A stretch of DNA of 64,000 nucleotides from Faunimonas pinastri (GTDB taxonomy: Bacteria > Pseudomonadota > Alphaproteobacteria > Rhizobiales > Afifellaceae), in contig NZ_FOFG01000005.1 in assembly GCF_900110915.1 (NCBI RefSeq), positions 1 through 64,000 of the forward strand, written 5' to 3'. Below the pieces are notes generated by a model. That model saw only the letters and a program-made list of their open reading frames with translations. It ran no database searches and was not told the DNA's origin. This document shows positions 55,004-64,000 of this stretch, piece by piece (within the stretch, counting starts at the first letter, position 1; every line of letters starts with the position of its first letter). Made by a program: the position numbers and the translations under genes.

Positions 55004-58000
55004 TCCTCGCCCTCCAGCGTCCATTCCTGCACGCGGGCAAGGTGGTCGTAGTCACCCGCGAATTCCCGGCCGGGCCTGGGGATCTTGCGGGAGAGATAGC
55101 CGGTCTCCTCGCGTCCGTACTCGCCGGCGAGCTGCCGCAGCCGCTCGCCGGTGCGCTCGATCGTTTCGCGCAGGGTCACCTCAGGCTTGTCGCGGCCGGC
55201 CTTGCGCGCCCCGCGCTCCGCAATTTCGCCGCCCTCGCCCTGTCCGGAGAGACGGTAGTAATCCAGTCGTTCCACCTCGCCCGGATCGTCGAGCCCCTCG
55301 AAGCCGCCGGCTTCCGCAATCAGCGCCTCCAGCGGCAATTGCGGGGACAGGGTGAGAACTTCATCCACGCTCGGCGGATTGCCGGTCTTGTAATCGACGA
55401 TGCCGAGACCGCCGCCGACGAGCCGGTCCACGCGGTCGGCGCGAGCCGTGAGGCGGAATTCCGGCGTCACCTGCAGCACGCCGCTCCGCTCGAGCAGCCG
55501 CTCCTCGATATCGACGCGCTCCGCCTCGCGCGCGACGAACCAGCCGGCGATCTTCTCGAAACGCGGCCACCAGAGCGTCGCGATTTCCGGAAAGTCGGTG
55601 AATTTCGCGAAAGCGGCGCGGCCGAGATCCAGCAGCCGGTCCCGCGCGGCATCGTCGAAAGGACCGGCGGGCCGCTCCTCGACGAAAGCTTGCAGGATGT
55701 CGTGGATCAGCGTGCCGCGCTCGGAGGCGTCGGGCAGGCGCGCCAGATCCTCGAAGGGCCTGAGCTTGAGGACGTGGCGCGCATAGATCGCATAGGGGTC
55801 GCGGATCAGCGTCTCGATCTGCGTCGCCGACAGCGACTTCGGCCGAAGCGCCAAAGGCGGGCGCGGATTCGGGCGCTCGGTCGGCGCCACGGCGGCGCGC
55901 GGCGCATCGATGGCACGAGCGGCCGCGAGGATCGGCTCGCCACGCTGGCCGAGATCCTTCGCCAAGCCCTCGCCCGCCAGCGCCAGCAGCCGCTGCAGCC
56001 AGCGGGAGGCGACGCGCGGTTCTCCGTTCTCGCGGTCGGAGCGGGTGAGCCACACTTCCTTCTGCCCGAGCGCCTGGGCAAAATCATGCGCGGCGAGGCC
56101 AACGCGGCGCTCCGGCGGCTCCAGTTCCAGCGCGGCTCGCATCGGTCGCGAGAGCAGCGGATCGAGGCGGGTCTGCGAGGGCCACGTGCCCTCGTTCAGG
56201 CCCGAAAGCACCATCACGTCGACGCGCTGCAACCGCGCTTCCAGCGCACCCCAGATATGGATGCGGGGGTCGGTGCCGCCGGGCTGGCGCACGACGAGCC
56301 CGTCCAGCAACGCGAGAAAGAGCGCGGGATACAGGAAGGGCTTCACATCCGGCCCATGTCCGGCCGCGGCTTGCAGTTCTTCCAGCGTATGGCGCAGCAC
56401 CTCGCCCGCTTCTCCCGCAAACAGCGCGTCCGCCTGCCCGCCCGCATCGGCGGCGACGGCCTCCAGCGCTTCGCAATGTGCGGCAACCAGCGCCTCCAGC
56501 GGCACCGGACCGTCCGCATCCCGCAGCACTTCCAGCGGCGCCAGCGCACCACGCAACCGCTCGACCAGATCGGCGGCGGCATTCCAGTCGGCGCCGGAGA
56601 GGCCGCTCGCGGCAGGACCCAGCCGCTCGGTGCCGCTGCCGTCCTCCTGCGCCGCGCGGACGTCGGAGCGGACCGAAAGGGCATGGGCAAGCGCGTCCAG
56701 CCCCGGCTTCAGCTGCGGGCCGCGCAGGACGGCCCGTTCCAGCGCGCGAGCGGCGGCGCGGGTTTCCGGCGCGGCAAGTCCCAGCGTCGTGAGCGGATGG
56801 CGAAGCAGCGCCAGCAGCGTTTCCGCCCGGCAACCGCCAAGCGCCACGTCGGCGACTAGCCGGGCCAGCACGCCCGGCCGGGTGCGCGCGAAGGGAATGC
56901 CGCCGGAATCGTCGACGCGGATATCCCAGCGGCGAAGCTCGACGGCCACGCGGCGCGCCAATCCGCGGTCCGGCGTCACCAGAGCCGCGACCTGCCCGGG
57001 AATTTCCAGGCTCCCGCGCAGGATCAGGGCCACGGCGAGCGCTTCCTCCCGCTCGCTGGCGGCCTCGACCAGCCTCAAGCCGCCGAGCGCCTCCGCCCGA
57101 TCCGCCGGGGAAAGCGGCTTCTGCGTCCAGAGCTCCGTCGTATCGGCGGGCCGCATCGCTTCGGAGACGGTGCGGGTTCTAAGCGCCATGGCCGGGGCGA
57201 CCTCGCCGAGGCTGCGCACCTCGTGCCGCGGGACCTCCAGCTTCTCCAGAAGAAGCTTCAGGCCGTATTGCGGATGGCCGAGCCCGGCCGGGCCCTCCGC
57301 CTCCGCACCGATCGCCTCGAAGCTCGGGGCGTCGAGGTCGGTATCGAGCCCGGGCAGCACCACGGCGCCATTCGGCAGGCGGGCGATGGCGGCCAGCAGC
57401 GCGGCAGTGGCCGCCACCGAGCCGGTCGAGCCGGCGGCGATCACCGGGCCGCGCGGGGGGTGGGCGGCAAGCCGCTCCGCTTCCGCGCGCACCAGCCGGT
57501 CACGCCGGATGCCGGGATCGATGAGGCCCTGCTCCCGGAGATGCTGCGGCCACGCTTCCGTCGCGATCCTGAGGAAGCTCAGCGTGATTTCCCAGTATCG
57601 GGCGAGTTCGCCGCGATCGAGCACGCCTTCCAGCGCCTGCCAGCCGGGGCCGCCGGAACCTACCTGATCGATGGACTGCGCCAGCGCCGCCGCGAGGCGG
57701 ACCGCATCGGCAGGCGAGGCCTGCACCAGCGGCGGCTCGTCACCGAGGCCCGCAGCTTGGCGGAACGTCGCGCCGGACCAGGCGAGCACCAGTGTGGAAA
57801 GCTCCAACTGGCGGCGCATGGCGGAGATCGCCGGGGGCAGGCCGAGGCCATCCGCATCCAGCGCGCCCGGCAGGCTTCCGTCGAGGCTGAACTCGTCTTC
57901 GTCCACGTCGCCCAGCGTGCGGATCGTCGGGAGCAGCACGGCCTTGCCGCACGCCTTGAGGAAGCTTTCGCGAATGGCGCGCGCGGCACGCCGGGTCGGC

Positions 58001-58143
58001 AGGTAGATCGTGGCGTCGGCCAGGGCAAAGGGATCGGCCGAGGCGCTGAACCCCTCGATCAGCTCACCGCCGAGGAATGCGTCGACCAGCGTGTCGAGAA
58101 AGGGAGCACCCGGCGGGATCGTGAAGACGTGGCTTGGCCGCAT
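55000..58143 (-). CDS. addB: Double-strand break repair protein AddB
   Basis: A 1047-residue partner of AddA, alphaproteobacterial type. It starts at ATG 58143 (MRPSHVFTIPPGAPFLDTLVDAFLGG). The inactive helicase-like core (LPTRRAARAIRESFLKA, WGALEARLQRVDVMVLSGLNEGTWPSQ) is followed by the C-terminal nuclease (LTARADRVDRLVGGGLGIVDYKTGNPP). It recognises Chi-like sites and cuts one strand. addA follows with a 4-bp overlap. Confidence 0.94.
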   Translation of the reverse strand: MRPSHVFTIPPGAPFLDTLVDAFLGGELIEGFSASADPFALADATIYLPTRRAARAIRESFLKACGKAVLLPTIRTLGDVDEDEFSLDGSLPGALDADGLGLPPAISAMRRQLELSTLVLAWSGATFRQAAGLGDEPPLVQASPADAVRLAAALAQSIDQVGSGGPGWQALEGVLDRGELARYWEITLSFLRIATEAWPQHLREQGLIDPGIRRDRLVRAEAERLAAHPPRGPVIAAGSTGSVAATAALLAAIARLPNGAVVLPGLDTDLDAPSFEAIGAEAEGPAGLGHPQYGLKLLLEKLEVPRHEVRSLGEVAPAMALRTRTVSEAMRPADTTELWTQKPLSPADRAEALGGLRLVEAASEREEALAVALILRGSLEIPGQVAALVTPDRGLARRVAVELRRWDIRVDDSGGIPFARTRPGVLARLVADVALGGCRAETLLALLRHPLTTLGLAAPETRAAARALERAVLRGPQLKPGLDALAHALSVRSDVRAAQEDGSGTERLGPAASGLSGADWNAAADLVERLRGALAPLEVLRDADGPVPLEALVAAHCEALEAVAADAGGQADALFAGEAGEVLRHTLEELQAAAGHGPDVKPFLYPALFLALLDGLVVRQPGGTDPRIHIWGALEARLQRVDVMVLSGLNEGTWPSQTRLDPLLSRPMRAALELEPPERRVGLAAHDFAQALGQKEVWLTRSDRENGEPRVASRWLQRLLALAGEGLAKDLGQRGEPILAAARAIDAPRAAVAPTERPNPRPPLALRPKSLSATQIETLIRDPYAIYARHVLKLRPFEDLARLPDASERGTLIHDILQAFVEERPAGPFDDAARDRLLDLGRAAFAKFTDFPEIATLWWPRFEKIAGWFVAREAERVDIEERLLERSGVLQVTPEFRLTARADRVDRLVGGGLGIVDYKTGNPPSVDEVLTLSPQLPLEALIAEAGGFEGLDDPGEVERLDYYRLSGQGEGGEIAERGARKAGRDKPEVTLRETIERTGERLRQLAGEYGREETGYLSRKIPRPGREFAGDYDHLARVQEWTLEGEE

Positions 58144-58196
58144 GGAACTCCGCTTTCGAGGATTCGATCGTTGAGAATCCCTAGATTATATCGCGC

Positions 58197-58913
58197 TCAG
58201 GCACTTTCCAGGAGGGCCGTTTCCGCCACCGCGATGGCCGCCGGTGTTTCCACATTGATCCAGACGCCGTCGAGCCGGACGCCGAAGAGCCGCCCCTCGC
58301 GAATGGCCTTGTCGAAGAGGAGATTGAGCGAGAACGGCCCGTCCGGCGTGTCGCGGAAGAGGCGCGGATGCAGGATCGCCGCGCCGGCATAGACAAAGGG
58401 GGCAACGGTCCGCTCCGGCCGGCGGCTCAGCACGCCATGCTTGTCGAGCGTGAAGTCGCCGCGCCCCTGGTAGCCGACCGACGAGACGGTCGACGCGACC
58501 AGCAGCAGCGCGTCCATCCGGTCGTCGTCCCAGCCGGCGGAAAGCCAGTCGAGATTGCGGCGCACGCCTTCCAGCCAGAAGGAATCGGAGTTGCGGAGGA
58601 AGAACGGCTGTTCGCCGAGATGCGACAGCGCGCGCTTGATGCCGCCGCCGGTGTCCAGAAGCTGCTTGCGCTCGTCGGAAAACACGATCTCCGGGGCGCG
58701 GCGCTTGCCCAGATGCGCCTCGACCAGATCGGCGAGGTAATGGACGTTGACGATTGCGGTTTCGACGCCGGCCTCGACCAGGCCGTTCAGGCAATAATCG
58801 ATGAGCGAGCGACCGTTCACCCGCACCAGCGGCTTCGGTGTCGTGGTGGAGACGGGCCGCATCCGCTTGCCGTAGCCAGCAGCGAGAACCATAGCCGTTT
58901 TCGGCTGGATCAT
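58197..58913 (-). CDS. Nucleotidyltransferase, MurU-like (MurNAc-1-phosphate uridylyltransferase)
   Basis: A 238-residue protein with the sugar-phosphate nucleotidyltransferase motif MVLAAGYGKRMRPVSTTTPKPLVRVNG near the start and GVWINVETPAAI near the end. The tsaE-amgK fusion upstream ends 15 bp before it. In Pseudomonas, AmgK and MurU make UDP-MurNAc from recovered cell-wall MurNAc, so this gene is the probable MurU partner. The uridylyltransferase activity is inferred from the family and neighbour. Confidence 0.82.
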   Translation of the reverse strand: MIQPKTAMVLAAGYGKRMRPVSTTTPKPLVRVNGRSLIDYCLNGLVEAGVETAIVNVHYLADLVEAHLGKRRAPEIVFSDERKQLLDTGGGIKRALSHLGEQPFFLRNSDSFWLEGVRRNLDWLSAGWDDDRMDALLLVASTVSSVGYQGRGDFTLDKHGVLSRRPERTVAPFVYAGAAILHPRLFRDTPDGPFSLNLLFDKAIREGRLFGVRLDGVWINVETPAAIAVAETALLESA

Positions 58914-58928
58914 GGATGCCTCCGCATT

Positions 58929-60425
58929 TCAGAGATAGGGATCATACCAGGCCTTCAGGTCAGCCATCGCGGGATGCGCGAGATTGCGCCTGAGCAGGCC
59001 CTTAACATGCTCCCGATGGCGCTGGTATGTCGGCTTGCCCTCCACCACCGCAAATCGGGTGAAGGCGCCGAGCACCTTCGTGGCGCGCTGCGCGCCGAGG
59101 ATCGCATAGGCGGCGTCGAAGCCTTCCTCGTCGAAGGAGCCCAGCGCGCGACGCGCCTCAAGGTAATGCCGCTTCAGCCGCGCTTCCTCTTCCGCGCTCA
59201 TGGGGACGCGCGCATCCTGCGCCAGCGATGCCACGTCGTAAGCGGGGTGGCCGACCAGCGCGTCCTGAAAATCGATGATGCCGATCCGGTCGGTGCCTTC
59301 GGCCTCATCCTGCCAGAGGATATTGGGGGAATGGAAATCGCGCATCACCCAGGTGCGCGCCGTCCAGTCGAGCCGGCCGAGAACACCGCTCCATGCCGCG
59401 AGGAAGGGTTCGAGATCTTCCGACGGAAAGGCCCTCTCGCCCCGCACGCGGGAGAACCAGTCGGGGAAAAGCGAGATTTCCACAAGCAGGGCCTCGCGGT
59501 CGTAGGGCGGCACCTTGTGCGGACCGCCGGCGCCCTCGGCCGTATCCGGCCAGTCCACCGCGTGCATGGCGGCGAGGCACTCCATCGCTGCCTCATAGCG
59601 CGGCAGGATGGGCCGGCGTTCGGCGTCCAGCAGCCCGTCGCCACCGAGATCCTCCAGCAGCACCAGCCCCGCTTCCGCATCCGCCCTGAAGATTTCCGGC
59701 GCGCGGAAGCCGTGCTCTCGCAGCGCCGCGTCGATGGCCAGGAACGGCCGCACGTCCAGCGCCCGGTGCGCCAGCGCATCGTAGCTCCGGCCATCGTAGA
59801 GGGCGGGACCTTCGGGCCGGGCCGGCGCGTTCATCAGGATCGCCACGCGCCCGTCATGGCGGACACGCTCATAGGCGCGGCTGGAGGCATCGCCGACGAT
59901 GGGATTGCGCCCGGCGCCAATCCAGCCGGCGGCATCGAGGAAACGGCGCGCGGCGCGGCTGCGCGCCAGCCTCGCCTGCCAGTGCTCGCCGCCGGCAATC
60001 GCCACATTACGGCCGCTGCCCTCGGGTGTCAGGACGATTTCAAGACGCCGGGCCGACGGCCAGTCGGGGAACCGCTCCGGCCATTCCACGACAAGGGCGC
60101 CGTCTTCCAACACCTCTTCCAGACCGAGTTCTTCCGCCTCGTCCGGCCCGGCGACGCGGTAGAGGTCCACATGGGCGAGCTTCAGGCGGGGAAAGGCATA
60201 GTCGACACGGATCGGAAAAGTCGGGCTCGGCACCTCGTATTCGGCGTCGCCGGCGAGCGCGCGGACCAGGGCCCGGGCGAAGCTCGTCTTGCCGGCACCG
60301 AGATCACCGGAGAGAAGCACGAGATCGCCGGGCAGGAGCGCGGTCGCGAGATCCTGCGCCAGCCGGCCGGTGGCGTCCTCGTCCGGGAGATGCGCCTCCA
60401 GGATGGTGCGGAAATCGTGTGCCAT
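58929..60425 (-). CDS. TsaE-AmgK-type fusion protein (tRNA t6A ATPase plus sugar kinase)
   Basis: A 498-residue two-domain protein. Residues 1-150 are TsaE, with the P-loop SGDLGAGKTS (39-48), PSPTFPIRVDY and HVDLYRV; TsaE supports t6A37 tRNA modification with TsaB and TsaD. Residues 165-498 are an aminoglycoside-phosphotransferase-like kinase with catalytic MRDFHSPNIL (361-370) and metal site IIDFQDAL (383-390), as in the MurNAc/GlcNAc kinase AmgK. I know the fusion from rhizobia. The adjacent MurU-like gene supports cell-wall recycling for the second domain. Confidence 0.88.
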   Translation of the reverse strand: MAHDFRTILEAHLPDEDATGRLAQDLATALLPGDLVLLSGDLGAGKTSFARALVRALAGDAEYEVPSPTFPIRVDYAFPRLKLAHVDLYRVAGPDEAEELGLEEVLEDGALVVEWPERFPDWPSARRLEIVLTPEGSGRNVAIAGGEHWQARLARSRAARRFLDAAGWIGAGRNPIVGDASSRAYERVRHDGRVAILMNAPARPEGPALYDGRSYDALAHRALDVRPFLAIDAALREHGFRAPEIFRADAEAGLVLLEDLGGDGLLDAERRPILPRYEAAMECLAAMHAVDWPDTAEGAGGPHKVPPYDREALLVEISLFPDWFSRVRGERAFPSEDLEPFLAAWSGVLGRLDWTARTWVMRDFHSPNILWQDEAEGTDRIGIIDFQDALVGHPAYDVASLAQDARVPMSAEEEARLKRHYLEARRALGSFDEEGFDAAYAILGAQRATKVLGAFTRFAVVEGKPTYQRHREHVKGLLRRNLAHPAMADLKAWYDPYL

Positions 60426-60434
60426 GGCGGTCTT

Positions 60435-62912
60435 CTATTCGGCGGCGGCGGCGGCCGCGCTGGGCAGGACGGGCAACCGCACGGTTACGACTGTCCCCGT
60501 GCCTTCGTGCGACTGGATGTCGACGGCACCGCCATGCAGTTCCACGAGGCTCTTCACGATGGAAAGACCGAGGCCCGGGCCACGACGCCGACCGCCTGAG
60601 GCACGTCCCTCGAAGGGCTCGAAGACGCTGGGCAGCATGTCCGGTGCGATGCCCATGCCATCGTCGCGGACGGTGTAGGTCACCCAGCCGCCGCGCTTCT
60701 CGCCGGCGACCTCGATGCGCCCGCCCTCGCGGGAGAAACGGATCGCGTTGGACACCACGTTGAACAGGATCTGCCGGACGCGCTGCTCGTCCACGTGGAA
60801 GGTGCCGATGCCGGCGGGAATGGTGATGTCCAGCGTCAGCCGGCCCTCCGCCAGCCGGTCGCGCAGCCCCTCCACCGCGGCTTCGGCGACGGCGCGGATA
60901 TCGGCCTCGCGAATGTCGAGCGCCATGATGCCGGCGTCCACGGTCGCGAGGTCGAGGATATCGTTGATGATCGCCAGCAGCGCGGAGGACGAGGACGCGA
61001 TGTGGTCCATGTATTCGCGCTGCTGCGGGTTCAGGCCGCCGATCGTCTCGTCCGACAGCATCTCGGCGAAGCCGATGATGGAGGTCAGGGGCGAGCGGAG
61101 TTCGTAGGAGACATGCTGGATGAAGTCGGTCTTCAGCCGGTCCGCCGCTTCCAGCGCCTCGTTGCGCTCGCTCAGCGCCCGCTGCATGCGCGCGCTGTCG
61201 CTGACATCCACGAAGGTGACCATGGTCATGCCTTCCGGCAGCGCCACGGTGGCGAAATCGATCACGCTCTCGTCGGGCCGATGCATGCGGCCGGAAATCG
61301 TCTCGGCATGGTCGAGATTGGTGACGGCGTTGCGCACCGCGTCCCAGGTCCCGGCGTCCTTGTAGATCGCCGAGCACTCCCCGATGATATCGTTGATATG
61401 CGGCTCCTCGCGGAGCTTGGCGGGCGACAGGCGCCAGATATTCACGAAGACCGGGTTGAAGAGCCGGAGCCGGCCGTCGGTGCCGAACACCGCGACGGCC
61501 TCGGTCAGATGATCCAGCGTTTCACCCTGCAACTGCGACAGCGCGTTGACGCGGCTTTCCAGCGAAAGCTGCTCGGTGACGTTCTCGAAGATATAGGTCA
61601 GGCCGCCCTCGGCATTGGGCACCGCGACCATGCGCAGCGAGCGGCCGTCCGGCAGATACCACCATTCCTCGCGCGTCTCGACGGTGCGGTAGCCGTCGAG
61701 GTGGCGCTTGCGCCATTCGCGGTAATTCGCCTGTTCCGGCAGCTTCCGGTCGGCGCGCAGATGATCGAGGATCGACGCTTCGTCGGGATTGCCGGAGAGA
61801 AAGGCCGGCGCGATACCCCACAGCCGGCGATACGCCTCGTTGAAGAAGAGGAGCTTCTGCTCGCGGTTGAAGATCGCGACGGAGGCCGTCAGGAGATCCA
61901 GCGTCTTCGCATTGCTCTCCGTGACGCGCTTCAGCTCGGTGCGGACCACGTCGATCTCGGAAACGTCGACCGCGCCGCCGACGGAACCGTCGTCGATCAG
62001 GATATCGGACACCTGCAGCCTGCGCCGCTCCCCTGCCACGATGGCACCGGCGCTGCCGTCGTAGTTGCGGCCGGCGCGATGGGCCTCGCGGACGGCATCG
62101 CGCGCGCGGGCCGGCAAGAGCTCGATGCCCATGCTGAGCACGGCGTCCACATTGGCGGCTTCGGTCGCGGCGACATAGGCGCGGTTCACCCAGGTGAGCC
62201 GGCCGGTGCGGTTGCGCCGCCACAGGGGGAAGGGCAGCGCGTCGGCAAGCGTGCGGAGAGCCACCATCTCGTTGGCGACGTAGCCCGCCTGCTCCTTGAG
62301 CTCGGCGAGCGAGCGGCGCTCGCCGCTCAGTTCACGGAAGCGGACGAGGGAGCGCTTGCCGCTGGTGCGGCCGGTGACTTCAAGGAGCGCGTCGGCCGCC
62401 GTGCGGACCGGCATCTGGAAGCCTTCGCCCCCGCGGCGGAGACGGCTGACGGCCTCTTCCAGCGACTGCGCGCTCTCCGGCTGCAGCCAGCGGGAGATCG
62501 CCAGGAATTCGGAGCGGGCGAAGGGGGCGCCGACATGCTCGGGAAGCGAGCCCAGAACGTCCGCGCTGGCGGAGGCGCCGTCCCAGACGATGGTCTTCTG
62601 GTCGTCGGCGGCAAGCAGCGCTTCCGCTCGGTCCACCTGGCTGCGAAGATCGGCGATCTCGGCCTGCGCGGATCCGAGCCTGTTGTCGCGCCGCGAGCGG
62701 CCGAGAAGATAAAGCGAAGCCGCCGCGACCAGCACGGAGCCGGAGCAGACGGAAAAGGCCAGGACGGTGCCGAAGGCGGAGCCGCTGCCGGCCAGCGGCG
62801 CGGCGGATGCGGGGGTGGCGATGGCGGCGGTGCAGAGAAGCGAGCCGATGGTAGCGGCGCCGCGCCGATGTCCTCGCGATCCCATGCCCCGTGGAAGTCT
62901 CGTTGTCGCCAT
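60435..62912 (-). CDS. divL: DivL-like atypical PAS sensor kinase (Tyr in place of phospho-acceptor His)
   Basis: An 825-residue membrane protein. One or two N-terminal hydrophobic segments (about 22-38 and 46-70), several PAS regions (about 215-330, 335-450, 465-575), then a kinase core. The H-box reads FIQHVSYELRSPLTSIIGF, with Tyr603 where histidine kinases have His, the hallmark of DivL of Caulobacter. The ATPase domain is intact: FNVVSNAIRF (717-726), DDGMGIAP (750-757), GPGLGLSIVKSLV (778-790). DivL controls the CckA-CtrA cell-cycle pathway with DivK. It lies between ahcY and the tsaE fusion. Confidence 0.88.
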   Translation of the reverse strand: MATTRLPRGMGSRGHRRGAATIGSLLCTAAIATPASAAPLAGSGSAFGTVLAFSVCSGSVLVAAASLYLLGRSRRDNRLGSAQAEIADLRSQVDRAEALLAADDQKTIVWDGASASADVLGSLPEHVGAPFARSEFLAISRWLQPESAQSLEEAVSRLRRGGEGFQMPVRTAADALLEVTGRTSGKRSLVRFRELSGERRSLAELKEQAGYVANEMVALRTLADALPFPLWRRNRTGRLTWVNRAYVAATEAANVDAVLSMGIELLPARARDAVREAHRAGRNYDGSAGAIVAGERRRLQVSDILIDDGSVGGAVDVSEIDVVRTELKRVTESNAKTLDLLTASVAIFNREQKLLFFNEAYRRLWGIAPAFLSGNPDEASILDHLRADRKLPEQANYREWRKRHLDGYRTVETREEWWYLPDGRSLRMVAVPNAEGGLTYIFENVTEQLSLESRVNALSQLQGETLDHLTEAVAVFGTDGRLRLFNPVFVNIWRLSPAKLREEPHINDIIGECSAIYKDAGTWDAVRNAVTNLDHAETISGRMHRPDESVIDFATVALPEGMTMVTFVDVSDSARMQRALSERNEALEAADRLKTDFIQHVSYELRSPLTSIIGFAEMLSDETIGGLNPQQREYMDHIASSSSALLAIINDILDLATVDAGIMALDIREADIRAVAEAAVEGLRDRLAEGRLTLDITIPAGIGTFHVDEQRVRQILFNVVSNAIRFSREGGRIEVAGEKRGGWVTYTVRDDGMGIAPDMLPSVFEPFEGRASGGRRRGPGLGLSIVKSLVELHGGAVDIQSHEGTGTVVTVRLPVLPSAAAAAAE

Positions 62913-63016
62913 TCGCCCCGCCGCGTCCAGGCAGTCGGCCTGCCCGAATCATTGGCGGAGCTTATCGCGTCCCCGCCGTGCCGGGAAGCGTGCGGGCCGC
63001 CCAGCCGGTGGAGAAG

Positions 63017-63040
63017 CGGCGCGGGAACCGTCCCGCGCCG
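63017..63040 (-). terminator. Intrinsic terminator-like hairpin after ahcY
   Basis: A perfect 10-bp stem (CGGCGCGGGA / TCCCGCGCCG) with a 4-base loop, 19 bp after the ahcY stop on the minus strand, followed by CTTCTCC. The T-run is weak, so termination may be partial and allow readthrough into the divL-like gene. Confidence 0.55.
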
Positions 63041-63058
63041 CCCGATCGGGAGCCGACC

Positions 63059-64000
<942 letters not shown>

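Overview
The window is high-GC DNA from an alphaproteobacterium, almost certainly of the order Hyphomicrobiales (Rhizobiales). The main evidence is the gene order trpF-trpB-trpA-accD-folC / trxA-addA-addB / nucleotidyltransferase / tsaE-amgK fusion / divL-like kinase / ahcY, which I know from rhizobia and relatives. A 1-Cys peroxiredoxin, a DUF1328 protein, an extensin-family protein and a SleB-type lipoprotein fit the same group. I cannot name a genus from the sequence alone.

Positions 1 to about 29.09 kb are most of a prophage, with every confident gene on the minus strand, so transcription runs leftwards. From right to left: a DUF6362-like protein and an unknown protein (28.8-27.7 kb); an AT-richer three-gene cassette of a ParB-like protein, a protein with a degenerate nuclease-like motif, and a DNA methyltransferase (27.6-24.4 kb); small unknown phage genes (24.0-22.6 kb); a gpZ-like protein; a lambda-like packaging and head module (Nu1-like and GpA terminase, gpW, portal, protease-capsid fusion, DUF2190, connector; 21.7-14.5 kb); and a Mu-like contractile tail (terminator candidate, DUF2635, sheath, tube, frameshifted chaperone, tape measure, gp43/44/45-like baseplate proteins, PAAR tip, gp46, baseplate J, DUF2313, tail fibres; 14.5-0 kb). 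The last fibre gene runs off the left edge. No integrase, repressor, replication or lysis gene is visible, so these are probably to the left. A tRNA 3'-end fragment at 29069-29093 is the likely right attachment site, which would put the intact tRNA and left junction before position 1.

Positions 29.1-64.0 kb are chromosomal: an orphan BrnA-like antitoxin, an MscS channel, an unknown gene, a SleB-like lipoprotein, metH behind an AT-rich inverted repeat, a GGDEF/EAL protein, DUF2147 and DUF3592 proteins, peroxiredoxin, DUF1328, a cell-wall group (L,D-transpeptidase, extensin-like, MepA) with GtrA, and the trpFB-(unknown)-A-accD-folC operon. Opposite to that operon run trxA, addA-addB, a MurU-like gene, the tsaE-amgK fusion, a DivL-like kinase with Tyr in place of the phospho-acceptor His, and partial ahcY.

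The best candidate for an undescribed system is the ParB-like / unknown / methyltransferase cassette at 24.37-27.61 kb. It is tightly coupled, compositionally distinct, may have its own promoter and terminator, and lies in a prophage cargo position. Other points of interest are a -1 slippery site in the tail chaperone gene, five iterons next to a GC palindrome beside the terminase gene (cos/pac candidate), a 28-bp near-perfect palindrome with competing hairpins, the tRNA-derived att fragment, and an unknown gene between trpB and trpA.
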